A stretch of 15,731 bases of DNA from JBKPDV01 sp046728075 (GTDB taxonomy: Bacteria > Acidobacteriota > Thermoanaerobaculia > UBA5066 > Gp7-AA6). The stretch is from the NCBI GenBank assembly GCA_046728075.1, contig JBKPDV010000177.1, forward strand, positions 1 through 15,731, written 5' to 3'. Position 1 is the first letter of the stretch. Each line of letters opens with the position of its first letter. Positions 5,885 through 12,051 of this stretch are shown here, one piece after another. The notes below the pieces were generated by a model. That model worked only from the letters and a program-made list of their open reading frames with translations. It did not search any database and had not been told where the DNA came from. Made by a program: the position numbers and the translations under genes.

Positions 5885-8017
5885 CTACCGGATTCGTCCG
5901 CTGATCGTCAGCATCCCATCTCGGCAGGCGAGCGTCGCGATCCGCACGCGGCAGGGCATCTGCTTGACGACCGGGTTGTACTGAGAGGCGAGCGCTTCGG
6001 CGAGAAACGTGGGAAGCCTCACGCCCGACACGCGGAAAGCCGCAAAATCGAGGCTGACGTTGTTGCCTGTGCTTCCCGCGACGATGCGGGGCGCGACATC
6101 CAGCTCGAGAGCGGGCCACTTCTCCGGGCGCGCGGTCGCGTGGATCGATCCGTCGCGAAAAGCGATCCGGGCTCCTCCGTCTCGGACAGCCGCGCGCAGC
6201 CAGAGGCTCGCGTCCTCTTCGCGGATGACGAGGTGCGGAGCGAGCTCATCCAGGGAAAGCAGCTCGAGCTCTCCGTCTCGCAGCCGATAGGGATTGACGG
6301 CGACGCCGAGGAGCTCGAACCCGATCTCGCGAGCGAGCAGGGCGGGGTCCTCGGGTGACCTACCCGCGATCTTGAAGTTCTCCGCGGAGAAGGCGATCCG
6401 GCGAAAGCGGCCCCGGACCGTCTCTTCGTCGGAGGTGGCGTCGATCTCGATTCGGCCGTCAAAGGACGCGTGGGCGATTCGAGAGATCTCGTTCCGGACC
6501 GCGCTTCGAAGTTTCTCGACGAGCTCCTTCGGAGCAACTCCCTCCAGCGGGCGGATGTCGCGGCGGTACAACTCCACCCGGCTTCCGTCGGGGAGCGGAT
6601 GATCCCAGGTCTTGCGGAAGATCTGCTGGAAGCTCCCCTCATTCTTCGCGATGCGGCTCATGATCAGAGCGGCTCCGGGTCGCGCCCCCTGATCTCCTGT
6701 CTTCACGATCAAACCGTCGGTAAACCACGGGATCCTGCCCGCTCCCTCGATTTCGACGTTGCGGTCTCCGGCTTCCGCGGCGTACTCGAACGCGAAGCGG
6801 TGGAAAGAGGCCAGATCGGGGATCACCCTCACGCAGGGCGGGGAGAAACCCGGACGGTTCGGAATCGCGGCGAGCGCTTCCTCGATCGGCCACCACTGCC
6901 GCATGGGAGGATCGCGGACGAGCGCGAGCGCGAGCGAGACGACCGCCGCGGCTCCCACAACGAGCAGACGAGGACCAAGATGTTTGCGGCGCGGATCTCC
7001 CGCCCAGGCCGTCGCGAGCACGGCCGCGGCCGGCAGCACCGGCATCGCGTAGCGCTCGCCCTTCGTGCGAAACAGTGTCAGGAAGAGAAGTCCGGCGATC
7101 GACAGGAGAAACAACCGGCGAGCTTCCGGCTTTCGGCGCCACGCGAGCGCTCCCCCGATCAAGAGCATGCCGGCCCAGGGAAGGAGCATGAGGCTCGAGA
7201 CCGCCCGAGGATAAAAAGAGAGGCCCGGCAGGCTCAGGACGGCTGGAAAGCTCCTCCAGTCGCTCGGCGAATTGGGACCGTGCCCGAGGAAGTCCTGCGC
7301 CAGACTCGGCGCGTGCACGAGGTACCAGGGCAGCGCGACCAATCCCCAGACGAAAAGCGCGGCGCACCCGTTGCGCAGCCTTCGAAAACGGTCGGGCAGC
7401 GCGGCAGCCCGTCCCATCTCCACGGCGAGCGGCACGATCAGGAAAAAGAGGAACGTCCATTTGGTGAGCATTCCAATTCCGCCGATCAGGCCGAAGAGGA
7501 GAGAGCCGTCCGCTTTGGAAAACCGTTCGGTCGCGAACAGCTCCTCGAGCGCAAGGGCTGTCACAGCCGTGACCGGGAGGTCGAGCATGAAGATGTGAGT
7601 TGCGCTCCACACCGCTCCGAAGGTTGTGACCGCAATGGCCGCTGCGATTCCCGCCATGGTGCCCGCGGCCCTTCGTCCCAGACGGTACGTCGCGAAGATC
7701 AGCAGGCCGAGAAAGAATTGATTGAGAACCCAGGTCGAGATATCCGCGTTGGGCTTGAGCCCAAGCGTTGCGAACGCGGCCACGAACGGAGCGAACGGTG
7801 GATAGAAAGCATCCACGGAAAAAAGGCGGCGGATCGATTCCCACAGGGCAACCCTGCCGAACAGGAAATTCTCGATGACCTGGCGATACCGGACGCTCGA
7901 GAGGAGATGGATCGCCGGATCCCACGCGGGGGGGCGCGTGTCCTTTGCCAGCCAGCCCATGTTGCAGGCGCCGAGAAAGAGCCACCACGCCGGCAGGACG
8001 ACGCCCGCCCGCGGCAT
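5885..8017 (-). CDS. PMT/ArnT-type glycosyltransferase fused to C-terminal DUF2993-like domain
   Basis: The protein has 710 residues. Residues 1-370 form a polytopic GT-C domain: TM1, a periplasmic loop with Asp33 in AWDPAIHLLS, FYPPFAPFV, a conserved FMLDLPVTAVTALAL (143-157), LTKWTFLFFLIVPL (184-197) and ERYAMPVLPA (321-330). All are typical of polyprenyl-phosphate-sugar-dependent transferases. About 120 soluble residues follow. The C-terminal 200 residues (about 505-710) contain no membrane segment and resemble DUF2993/LmeA-like lipid-binding domains, ending LPTFLAEALASQYNPVVKQM and a strand pair with DGMLTISG. The domain call rests on pattern memory, not on a search. I start at ATG 8017; a TTG at 8080 adds 21 polar residues, and neither has a good ribosome-binding site. 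It is the first gene of the cluster and is 80 bp upstream of the barrel gene. It may build or modify an envelope glycolipid. Confidence 0.8.
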   Translation of the reverse strand: MPRAGVVLPAWWLFLGACNMGWLAKDTRPPAWDPAIHLLSSVRYRQVIENFLFGRVALWESIRRLFSVDAFYPPFAPFVAAFATLGLKPNADISTWVLNQFFLGLLIFATYRLGRRAAGTMAGIAAAIAVTTFGAVWSATHIFMLDLPVTAVTALALEELFATERFSKADGSLLFGLIGGIGMLTKWTFLFFLIVPLAVEMGRAAALPDRFRRLRNGCAALFVWGLVALPWYLVHAPSLAQDFLGHGPNSPSDWRSFPAVLSLPGLSFYPRAVSSLMLLPWAGMLLIGGALAWRRKPEARRLFLLSIAGLLFLTLFRTKGERYAMPVLPAAAVLATAWAGDPRRKHLGPRLLVVGAAAVVSLALALVRDPPMRQWWPIEEALAAIPNRPGFSPPCVRVIPDLASFHRFAFEYAAEAGDRNVEIEGAGRIPWFTDGLIVKTGDQGARPGAALIMSRIAKNEGSFQQIFRKTWDHPLPDGSRVELYRRDIRPLEGVAPKELVEKLRSAVRNEISRIAHASFDGRIEIDATSDEETVRGRFRRIAFSAENFKIAGRSPEDPALLAREIGFELLGVAVNPYRLRDGELELLSLDELAPHLVIREEDASLWLRAAVRDGGARIAFRDGSIHATARPEKWPALELDVAPRIVAGSTGNNVSLDFAAFRVSGVRLPTFLAEALASQYNPVVKQMPCRVRIATLACRDGMLTISGRIR

Positions 8018-8181
8018 TCGCCGAAATTCGACGGAGGTGGAGTCCGGCTCGGGCGCGCCTTGCTGTCTTTGGAGGCTCAAAGCAAACTCGAACGCGTAAT
8101 CATCGAGCGCAGGATATGACGCGAATGCCCGCCCTCCGAGCCCTCACCGGGGCACGCACCAAAGATAAAGCGAGGATGGAT

Positions 8182-8322
8182 TCAGACGCGGGGCACGACC
8201 TCGAAGCCGGCGTCTGCGAAGTGGCGGTCGAAGGTGAATGCCCGGTTCAGATCGTGGCGGCGCATGAGGGCAAAAGACACGCAGTCGGTGCAAACGTCAA
8301 GCACACTGGAAGGTCTTTCTCC
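8182..8322 (-). pseudogene. 3' remnant of a PIN-domain (VapC-like) toxin gene
   Basis: The minus strand encodes, in one frame ending at TGA 8182-8184, VLDVCTDCVSFALMRRHDLN followed by RAFTFDRHFADAGFEVVP. This is the C-terminal third of PIN-domain ribonucleases of toxin-antitoxin systems, whose usual pattern is 'lSltDc.SFa.Mr..gi..AltfD.HF..aGF..l'. The acidic TDC and FDRHF positions are kept. The N-terminal half with the first catalytic Asp and the conserved Glu is absent: upstream of about 8322 the frame changes to unrelated sequence and reaches the padR promoter within 75 bp. No antitoxin gene is visible. It is therefore a decayed fragment. A new short ORF could still be transcribed but would lack an active site. 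Confidence 0.65.
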
Positions 8323-8359
8323 ATATTTGCCGCCTCGCAGCGCGCTGCCGCCTCGGCCT

Positions 8360-8395
8360 GAAACATACATCGGATTACTACGTATCTTGTAATGC
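8360..8395 (+). promoter_or_regulatory. candidate leaderless padR promoter with imperfect operator palindrome
   Basis: No Shine-Dalgarno precedes the padR ATG at 8396. A TATCTT at 8383-8388 ends seven bases before it, which would put the transcription start on or next to the A of ATG. GAAACA at 8360-8365, 17 bp upstream, is a weak -35. The same stretch carries TTAC (8375-8378) and GTAA (8389-8392) as arms of an imperfect palindrome over the -10, a natural place for PadR autorepression. The stretch is AT-rich compared with its surroundings. Confidence 0.35.
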
Positions 8396-8767
8396 ATGGC
8401 TACGAAGCAGGAAATCGAGAGCGCGGACAACTGGGAGCGGCAGGTCCGGAAAGGCTGGCTGGAGCTCGCGATTCTCGCCAGTCTCTGGGAGCAAAAGCTT
8501 TACGGCCTGGACATCCTAAGACGGCTCGAGAACCACTCGGACCTGATCCTGGCGGAAGGGACGATCTACCCCATCCTGAATCGCCTGAAGGCGGACGGGC
8601 TCGTTGACTCCAGGTGGGTCGAGGGCCAGGCCGGGCATCCCCGCAAGTACTACTCGTTGACCGCCGCCGGCCGGCGGCGCGCCGTCGCAATGGCCCGTTA
8701 TGCCTCGACCTTTCTTTCGAGCATCGACGATTTGATCGCGCCCTTGCTCGAGACGGAGGAGAAATGA
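8396..8767 (+). CDS. PadR-family transcriptional regulator
   Basis: A 123-residue winged-helix DNA-binding protein of standard PadR length. The N-terminal part matches the family closely: GWLELAILASLWEQKLYGLD (20-39), where helix 1 leads into 'YG.dI...L', then LAEGTIYPILNRLKADGLV (52-70), the recognition helix and wing entry. GHPRKYYSLTAAGRR (80-94) forms the wing. The final 25 residues form a short dimerisation helix, as in the small PadR subgroup. PadR proteins repress nearby membrane-protein or transporter genes and often themselves. The stop codon TGA overlaps the ATG of the next gene (ATGA), so the two proteins are translationally coupled. The ATG at 8396 has no ribosome-binding site and may be leaderless. 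Confidence 0.93.
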   Translation: MATKQEIESADNWERQVRKGWLELAILASLWEQKLYGLDILRRLENHSDLILAEGTIYPILNRLKADGLVDSRWVEGQAGHPRKYYSLTAAGRRRAVAMARYASTFLSSIDDLIAPLLETEEK

Positions 8768-9369
8768 ATCAACCCCAACGACTCCAGCAGAAAATCGACG
8801 CCTACGTGGTGGAGCTGCGGCGCTGCCTGGGCGAGCTGCCGCCGGAAGAAGTTTCCGACATCCTCCAGGAGATCCGCGGCCACATCCTCGAGCGCGCCGA
8901 GGCGAGCGGTGAGCTGACGGAGGAGAGGCTGGTCACGATCTTGAAAAACTTGGGCCAGCCCGAGGAGATCGCCCCGCTCTACCAGACCGAATCGCTCATG
9001 GCCCGGGCGCGCACGAGCTTCTCGCCGGCGCTGGTTCTGCGGGGGATGCTGCGATGGGCTATGCTCTCGGTCAAGGGATTCGTCCTCTTCCTCGTCGGGC
9101 TCTTCGGGTATTCGCTGGCGCTCGGGCTTCTGGCGTGCGCCGTCGCGAAATTCATCTGGCCTCACGAAGTCGGCGCGTGGGTCACGCCCGGCGGTTTGAG
9201 CCTCGGCACCAACTCGAATCCCGCGGCGCGCGAAGTCCTCGGCTGGTGGATCGTGCCGGTCGGTCTGATCGTCGGCTCGCTCCTGCTCGTCGGCACGACG
9301 AGGCTGCTGCGGTGGTTTCTGAGATTCGCGCGAACACGCCGGCCGACGGAGCGGGGGCGCGCGGTTTAG
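8764..9369 (+). CDS. HAAS-domain (DUF1700-like) membrane protein coupled to PadR
   Basis: The protein has 201 residues. Residues 8-75 form the HAAS-type helical signalling module: DAYVVELRRCLGELPPEEVS, then DILQEIRGHILERAEASGEL and ILKNLGQPEEIAPLY. In this family the pattern 'Y...L...L..lP..er.dil.eir.h..e' followed by an 'LG.PeeiA' motif is diagnostic. Two hydrophobic stretches follow (about 103-133, which may form two passes, and 160-180), then a basic tail RFARTRRPTERGR on the cytoplasmic side. The ATG overlaps the padR stop by ATGA, and a GGAGGAG stretch inside the end of padR serves as ribosome-binding site. PadR-HAAS pairs are common; HAAS proteins are thought to couple membrane state to PadR output. 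The open frame extends upstream to 8614, but that part lies inside padR. Confidence 0.88.
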   Translation: MNQPQRLQQKIDAYVVELRRCLGELPPEEVSDILQEIRGHILERAEASGELTEERLVTILKNLGQPEEIAPLYQTESLMARARTSFSPALVLRGMLRWAMLSVKGFVLFLVGLFGYSLALGLLACAVAKFIWPHEVGAWVTPGGLSLGTNSNPAAREVLGWWIVPVGLIVGSLLLVGTTRLLRWFLRFARTRRPTERGRAV

Positions 9370-9436
9370 TCGCTTTCGATCTTACGCAAGCCCTTCATAC
9401 CCCGTGTTCAGGCGGGGACCACCGACTCGAGATTCC

Positions 9437-9515
9437 CCCATCACCCGGCCCCTCTCCCGGAGGGAGAGGGAGTTCTTGCTGCGCCGCGCTCCGCACGCCG
9501 CGACCTGGATTTGAT
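9437..9515 (+). repeat. interspersed two-hairpin repeat, copy 3
   Basis: The same element as 2841-2917 in the same orientation. It has CATCACCCGG, the perfect stem CCCTCTCCC (9450-9458), loop GGA and GGGAGAGGG (9462-9470), then GCGCCGCGCTCCGCACGCCG and CGACCTGGATTTGA. It lies between the convergent HAAS gene and the secreted-protein gene, and ends about six bases from the stop codon at 9521. That position suits a shared terminator, though no T-tract is present. Confidence 0.85.
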
Positions 9516-9520
9516 CCGAA

Positions 9521-10441
9521 TCAGTATTCGAAGACCGACGATGGATAAACGGCCACCGGAGAAAGATAGGCATCTCCCGTGAGGTTGTCGGCGGTGGTTA
9601 TGAATGCGTTCCATTGATAGTCGGCATTGTCGTTTGGAAAGAATTGCACGACGACGTATCCATTGCCGCCCGTTGGCAGCGTCGTGGGAAATGCCAGCTG
9701 CACCATCGAAACGGCGGGGACGTTGACCGAGAGTGTCGTGTTCACACCTCCGCTCGTGATGATGACGGTAAACGAGCGGGTGGAGGCGTCGAGATTGACG
9801 ATGCCGTAATTCGAACGGAAGTCGGCGTTCTGCCGGCCGCCGACCGAGATCGCATTGACGTCCCCGTGAATGGTTCCGGGCGCGAGGGCCCAGGTGGAAA
9901 ACGAGTTCGTCCCAGTCGAGGAGGGCTCGTTCGTCCAGATCCGGGCCGACCCGTAGAGAAGCGCGTTTCCATCGGGCGTGTTCGTGCCGGCAAGGACGCC
10001 GACGATCAAGAGGGAGCCCACGCCGCTCTTGTTCAAGCGCCCGGTGCCGGTTCCAAGATAGTCGTCGACCGCGTAGGCTGTGCTCGCGTTCAGCGTGAAC
10101 CGTTGCGTCGGCGCTGCGGAGTTGGTGACGCCCGCGGCGAGGAATCCCACCAGAATCTCCTGCGTGGCGCCCCGCCCGTTGATCAGAAAGTAGTCGGTGC
10201 GGAAAAACGTCCCGTTCCTGCCGGCGGCGTTGATCACGACCGTCACGAGCAGCGAAGGGTTGAAGCTGTAGCTTTGGGTTGGAAACGCGCCGAGAGCTCG
10301 AGGAGCGGGCCGGCTCGCGAGCATGTCGCCGACCGTGGCGGGCGGCCCAAACGCGACGGCGGGTGCCTCGTGTGTGATGCGCTCGGCAAACAGCGGCGAC
10401 GCCAGAACGAACGCTCCCGTCAGGATGAGGAACCGTTTCAT
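9521..10441 (-). CDS. secreted beta-rich protein of unknown function
   Basis: A 306-residue protein with a clear Sec signal peptide, MKRFLILTGAFVLASPLFA, with predicted cleavage before Glu20. The mature part is rich in Thr, Ser, Asn, Gly and Ala with strand-like runs (SLLVTVVINAAG, ATQEILVGFLA, GSLLIVGVLAG, SFTVIITSGG, NGYVVVQFFP) and almost no Lys. There is a single fold of roughly 280 residues, with no cysteine pairs, no catalytic motif and no membrane anchor. The pattern NAAGRNGTFFRTDYFLINGR recalls secreted acidobacterial proteins in which 'G..GTfFrTD..i.N' introduces an Ig-like repeat; that is memory, not a search. The start is supported by a GGGAG ribosome-binding site. Function is unknown. 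Surface or matrix structure is one guess. Confidence 0.75.
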   Translation of the reverse strand: MKRFLILTGAFVLASPLFAERITHEAPAVAFGPPATVGDMLASRPAPRALGAFPTQSYSFNPSLLVTVVINAAGRNGTFFRTDYFLINGRGATQEILVGFLAAGVTNSAAPTQRFTLNASTAYAVDDYLGTGTGRLNKSGVGSLLIVGVLAGTNTPDGNALLYGSARIWTNEPSSTGTNSFSTWALAPGTIHGDVNAISVGGRQNADFRSNYGIVNLDASTRSFTVIITSGGVNTTLSVNVPAVSMVQLAFPTTLPTGGNGYVVVQFFPNDNADYQWNAFITTADNLTGDAYLSPVAVYPSSVFEY

Positions 10442-10527
10442 GTCTCGCTCCCTTCTCCCGGCGTTCGCCGGGTTTCAAGCATCGTGGGTGCGGCCTCTCT
10501 GCTCACGGATCGGCAAAAACGCCGGCA

Positions 10528-10553
10528 GCTCGCCGGGTCGAAGACCGGCGAGC
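10528..10553 (-). terminator. candidate terminator hairpin downstream of the TetR-DUF5367 pair
   Basis: A perfect 9-bp inverted repeat, GCTCGCCGG (10528-10536) and CCGGCGAGC (10545-10553), with an 8-base loop. Read on the minus strand it lies 124 bases after the DUF5367 stop, and a TTTTT tract follows about nine bases past the stem. The spacing between stem and T-tract is longer than in a classical intrinsic terminator. It could instead be a structure in the leader of the secreted-protein gene that starts at 10441. Confidence 0.4.
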
Positions 10554-10676
10554 GCGGTTGCCTCAAATCTGACCTCTCGAGTGCGTGCCGACAGTTTAGC
10601 CGACGCGAAGCCCGATTGTGCGCGGTAGCGGACATCTCGAAACGGATCCCCGCTGGAACCGGCCTGCTCGCGTTTT

Positions 10677-11057
10677 TCAGGATGAGGAGCCGGGAATCCT
10701 CCCTGGCCAGGCGCCGGCGAGAAGCGCGATGGCGTAGGCCCAGAGCAGAAGCGCGGCAAAAGGCATTCCGGCCGTTTCGGGGAGGTTCGGAAAGACGGAG
10801 CGGAACCACAGCACGCTGCCGGTATCGAGCAGCATTCCTGGCAGCACGACGAGAACGGCCGCTCGCAGACCGGCGTCACGCGTTGGCAGGCTGCGGACCA
10901 GGAGTGCGATCGGCACCGCGATCCCGACGGCAGTCACGCCGAAGAGAACCACCCATTTCGTCGTGCTCCCCGCATGAAAGACAGATTGGCCCCACAGACG
11001 GATCGCGAGAGTCGCAAGGAGCCACGCCGCCAGGCCGATCCAAACGAATCGCCGCAT
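10677..11057 (-). CDS. DUF5367-family small membrane protein
   Basis: A 126-residue protein with four hydrophobic segments (about 5-21, 34-54, 65-81 and 97-117) and little else. MRRFVWIGLAAWLLATLAIR at the start, AAVLVVLPGMLLDTGSVLWF in the middle and FPNLPETAGMPFAALLLWAY near the end fit the DUF5367 pattern ('LPGMlLD', 'FPN.....aa.llwaY'). Function of the family is unknown. AGGAGG just upstream of the ATG is a strong ribosome-binding site. The start lies one base after the TetR stop (TGAGATG), so both come from one transcript. That arrangement makes it the probable target of the TetR repressor, perhaps an envelope-stress or small-molecule response protein; this is inferred from position only. 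Confidence 0.8.
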   Translation of the reverse strand: MRRFVWIGLAAWLLATLAIRLWGQSVFHAGSTTKWVVLFGVTAVGIAVPIALLVRSLPTRDAGLRAAVLVVLPGMLLDTGSVLWFRSVFPNLPETAGMPFAALLLWAYAIALLAGAWPGRIPGSSS

Positions 11058-11058
11058 C

Positions 11059-11637
11059 TCACCCTCCTTGCCGCTCGCGCGACAGCTGAATGAAGGCGCG
11101 CAAGGCCTGCTTCGCGCCCCGCTTGTTTTTCGTCGCGACGGAATAGAGCGCCAACCCGCGGATGGTGGACACAGTCAGGATCGCGAGGGCCTTTGCTTTT
11201 TCCGCCCGCCGGCCGGCCTTCTTGAAGCGGCGCTGGACCCAGGAGACCCAGTCCGCGAAAGTGCTCCGGGAGAATTCCGCGAAGGGCTCCGCGTCCCCGA
11301 TCCCGCGCCCGAGCACCTCCAGGAAGAATCGGAGATAAGGCTCGTGCTCGGCAGCCGCGACCCAGGACCAGACGAGCTCCAGGAACTCGTCGAAGGAGGC
11401 AGCCGGATGGCTGCGGATCCATGTTTCGGCAAGCTTCTGCTGGCGCGTCCGGATCTCGTTCATCGCCTCGGCGATCAACCGCTCCTTCGAGCCGAAGTGG
11501 TAGACGAGCATTCGCGCGCTCGTCCCCGTCGCCGCCGCCAGAGGACGCAGGGACAGATTTGCCAGCCCGTGTTGGAGGAGGTAGTCCGCGACCGCCGCCA
11601 GCAGAGCCTTCCGGGGGCCAGGCGGACGCCGTCTCAT
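11059..11637 (-). CDS. TetR/AcrR-family transcriptional regulator
   Basis: The protein has 192 residues, typical TetR size. The N-terminal helix-turn-helix lies in residues 8-52: KALLAAVADYLLQHGLANLS, then LRPLAAATGTSARMLVYHFG and SKERLIAEAM. The 'YHFGSKE.Li' recognition-helix ending is diagnostic. The remaining 140 residues are helical with a ligand and dimer domain that is not conserved at sequence level. Its ATG lies directly on an unusual double palindrome, so it probably represses its own promoter and the DUF5367 gene behind it. No Shine-Dalgarno precedes the ATG, which fits leaderless translation. The inducer is unknown. Confidence 0.93.
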   Translation of the reverse strand: MRRRPPGPRKALLAAVADYLLQHGLANLSLRPLAAATGTSARMLVYHFGSKERLIAEAMNEIRTRQQKLAETWIRSHPAASFDEFLELVWSWVAAAEHEPYLRFFLEVLGRGIGDAEPFAEFSRSTFADWVSWVQRRFKKAGRRAEKAKALAILTVSTIRGLALYSVATKNKRGAKQALRAFIQLSRERQGG

Positions 11638-11667
11638 GTAACGAACGTTACATGTAACGACTGTTAC
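11638..11667. promoter_or_regulatory. tandem palindromic operator for the TetR regulator
   Basis: Two 14-base inverted repeats lie head to tail with 16-bp spacing: GTAACGAACGTTAC at 11638-11651 (six-base arms) and GTAACGACTGTTAC at 11654-11667 (five-base arms). The inner arms also create a perfect 12-base palindrome, GTTACATGTAAC, at 11647-11658. The block touches the tetR ATG, the classic position of a TetR-family autoregulatory operator. The 16-bp repeat of half-sites suggests two dimers binding close to each other. Confidence 0.8.
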
Positions 11668-11674
11668 GTGTCAA
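11638..11674 (-). promoter_or_regulatory. candidate leaderless promoter of the tetR-DUF5367 pair
   Basis: On the minus strand a consensus -35 TTGACA covers 11674-11669. With an 18-bp spacer a weak -10 TAACGT covers 11650-11645, placing the transcription start at about the A of the tetR ATG (11637). The operator palindromes cover the whole spacer and -10. The -35 is a perfect match; the -10 has only three of six consensus bases. Confidence 0.5.
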
Positions 11675-12051
11675 GCAGGTGCGTCACGTGAGCCGGGACG
11701 CCGCGAGAACCAGGTCCCCATTCCGTCCGGACCATCTCGCCCGCCTTTCCGGATCGGGACCCACATCGAACGCCTCGGACGGGGAAAGCGCCGGCGAATC
11801 CCGAGGATTTCGACGCCTGGCCGAGACGGGAGGGCCCCGTCGGGAAGGAATTCCTCTTCCCAGTGCCGACCGGGGCTTTTCTCAGACTGGTCGGTTCTGG
11901 ACACCCGATTCCCAGAAACGAACATCCCTGAGAGGGGGGATTGCCCCAGCTCCTTGCGTCTCCATGACTTAACCTCAACAGCCAACGGCACGGCCTTCGC
12001 TCTGACAATGAGTCTGAATCCACACGGCCGCACCCAGCCAGGAGGAGTTCT
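11668..12051. other. 384-bp gap with no recognisable gene
   Basis: Apart from the tetR -35 at its left end and the ADOP ribosome-binding site at its right end, I find nothing convincing here. A short plus-strand open frame (11679-11972) is Ser/Arg/Gly-rich with no motif. An imperfect palindrome around GGAATTCC (about 11847-11868) has no clear role. The ADOP promoter should lie here but I cannot place it. Confidence 0.5.
12040..12047 (+). promoter_or_regulatory. strong ribosome-binding site fixing a GTG start
   Basis: AGGAGGAG ends four bases before GTG 12052. It identifies the GTG as the start of the permease; there is no ATG nearby in that frame. Confidence 0.85.

Noticed and set aside
6470..8119. 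549-codon plus-strand open frame opposite the glycosyltransferase-DUF2993 gene
   Set aside because: Charged, low-complexity translation typical of an antisense shadow; the minus-strand frame has clear membrane-enzyme motifs.
10438..10879. Minus-strand open frames between the secreted protein and the DUF5367 gene
   Set aside because: They overlap the DUF5367 coding sequence in other frames and show no family features; the non-overlapping part holds a hairpin instead.
11679..11972. 97-codon plus-strand open frame in the tetR-ADOP gap
   Set aside because: No ribosome-binding site, Ser/Arg/Gly-rich composition and no recognisable domain.
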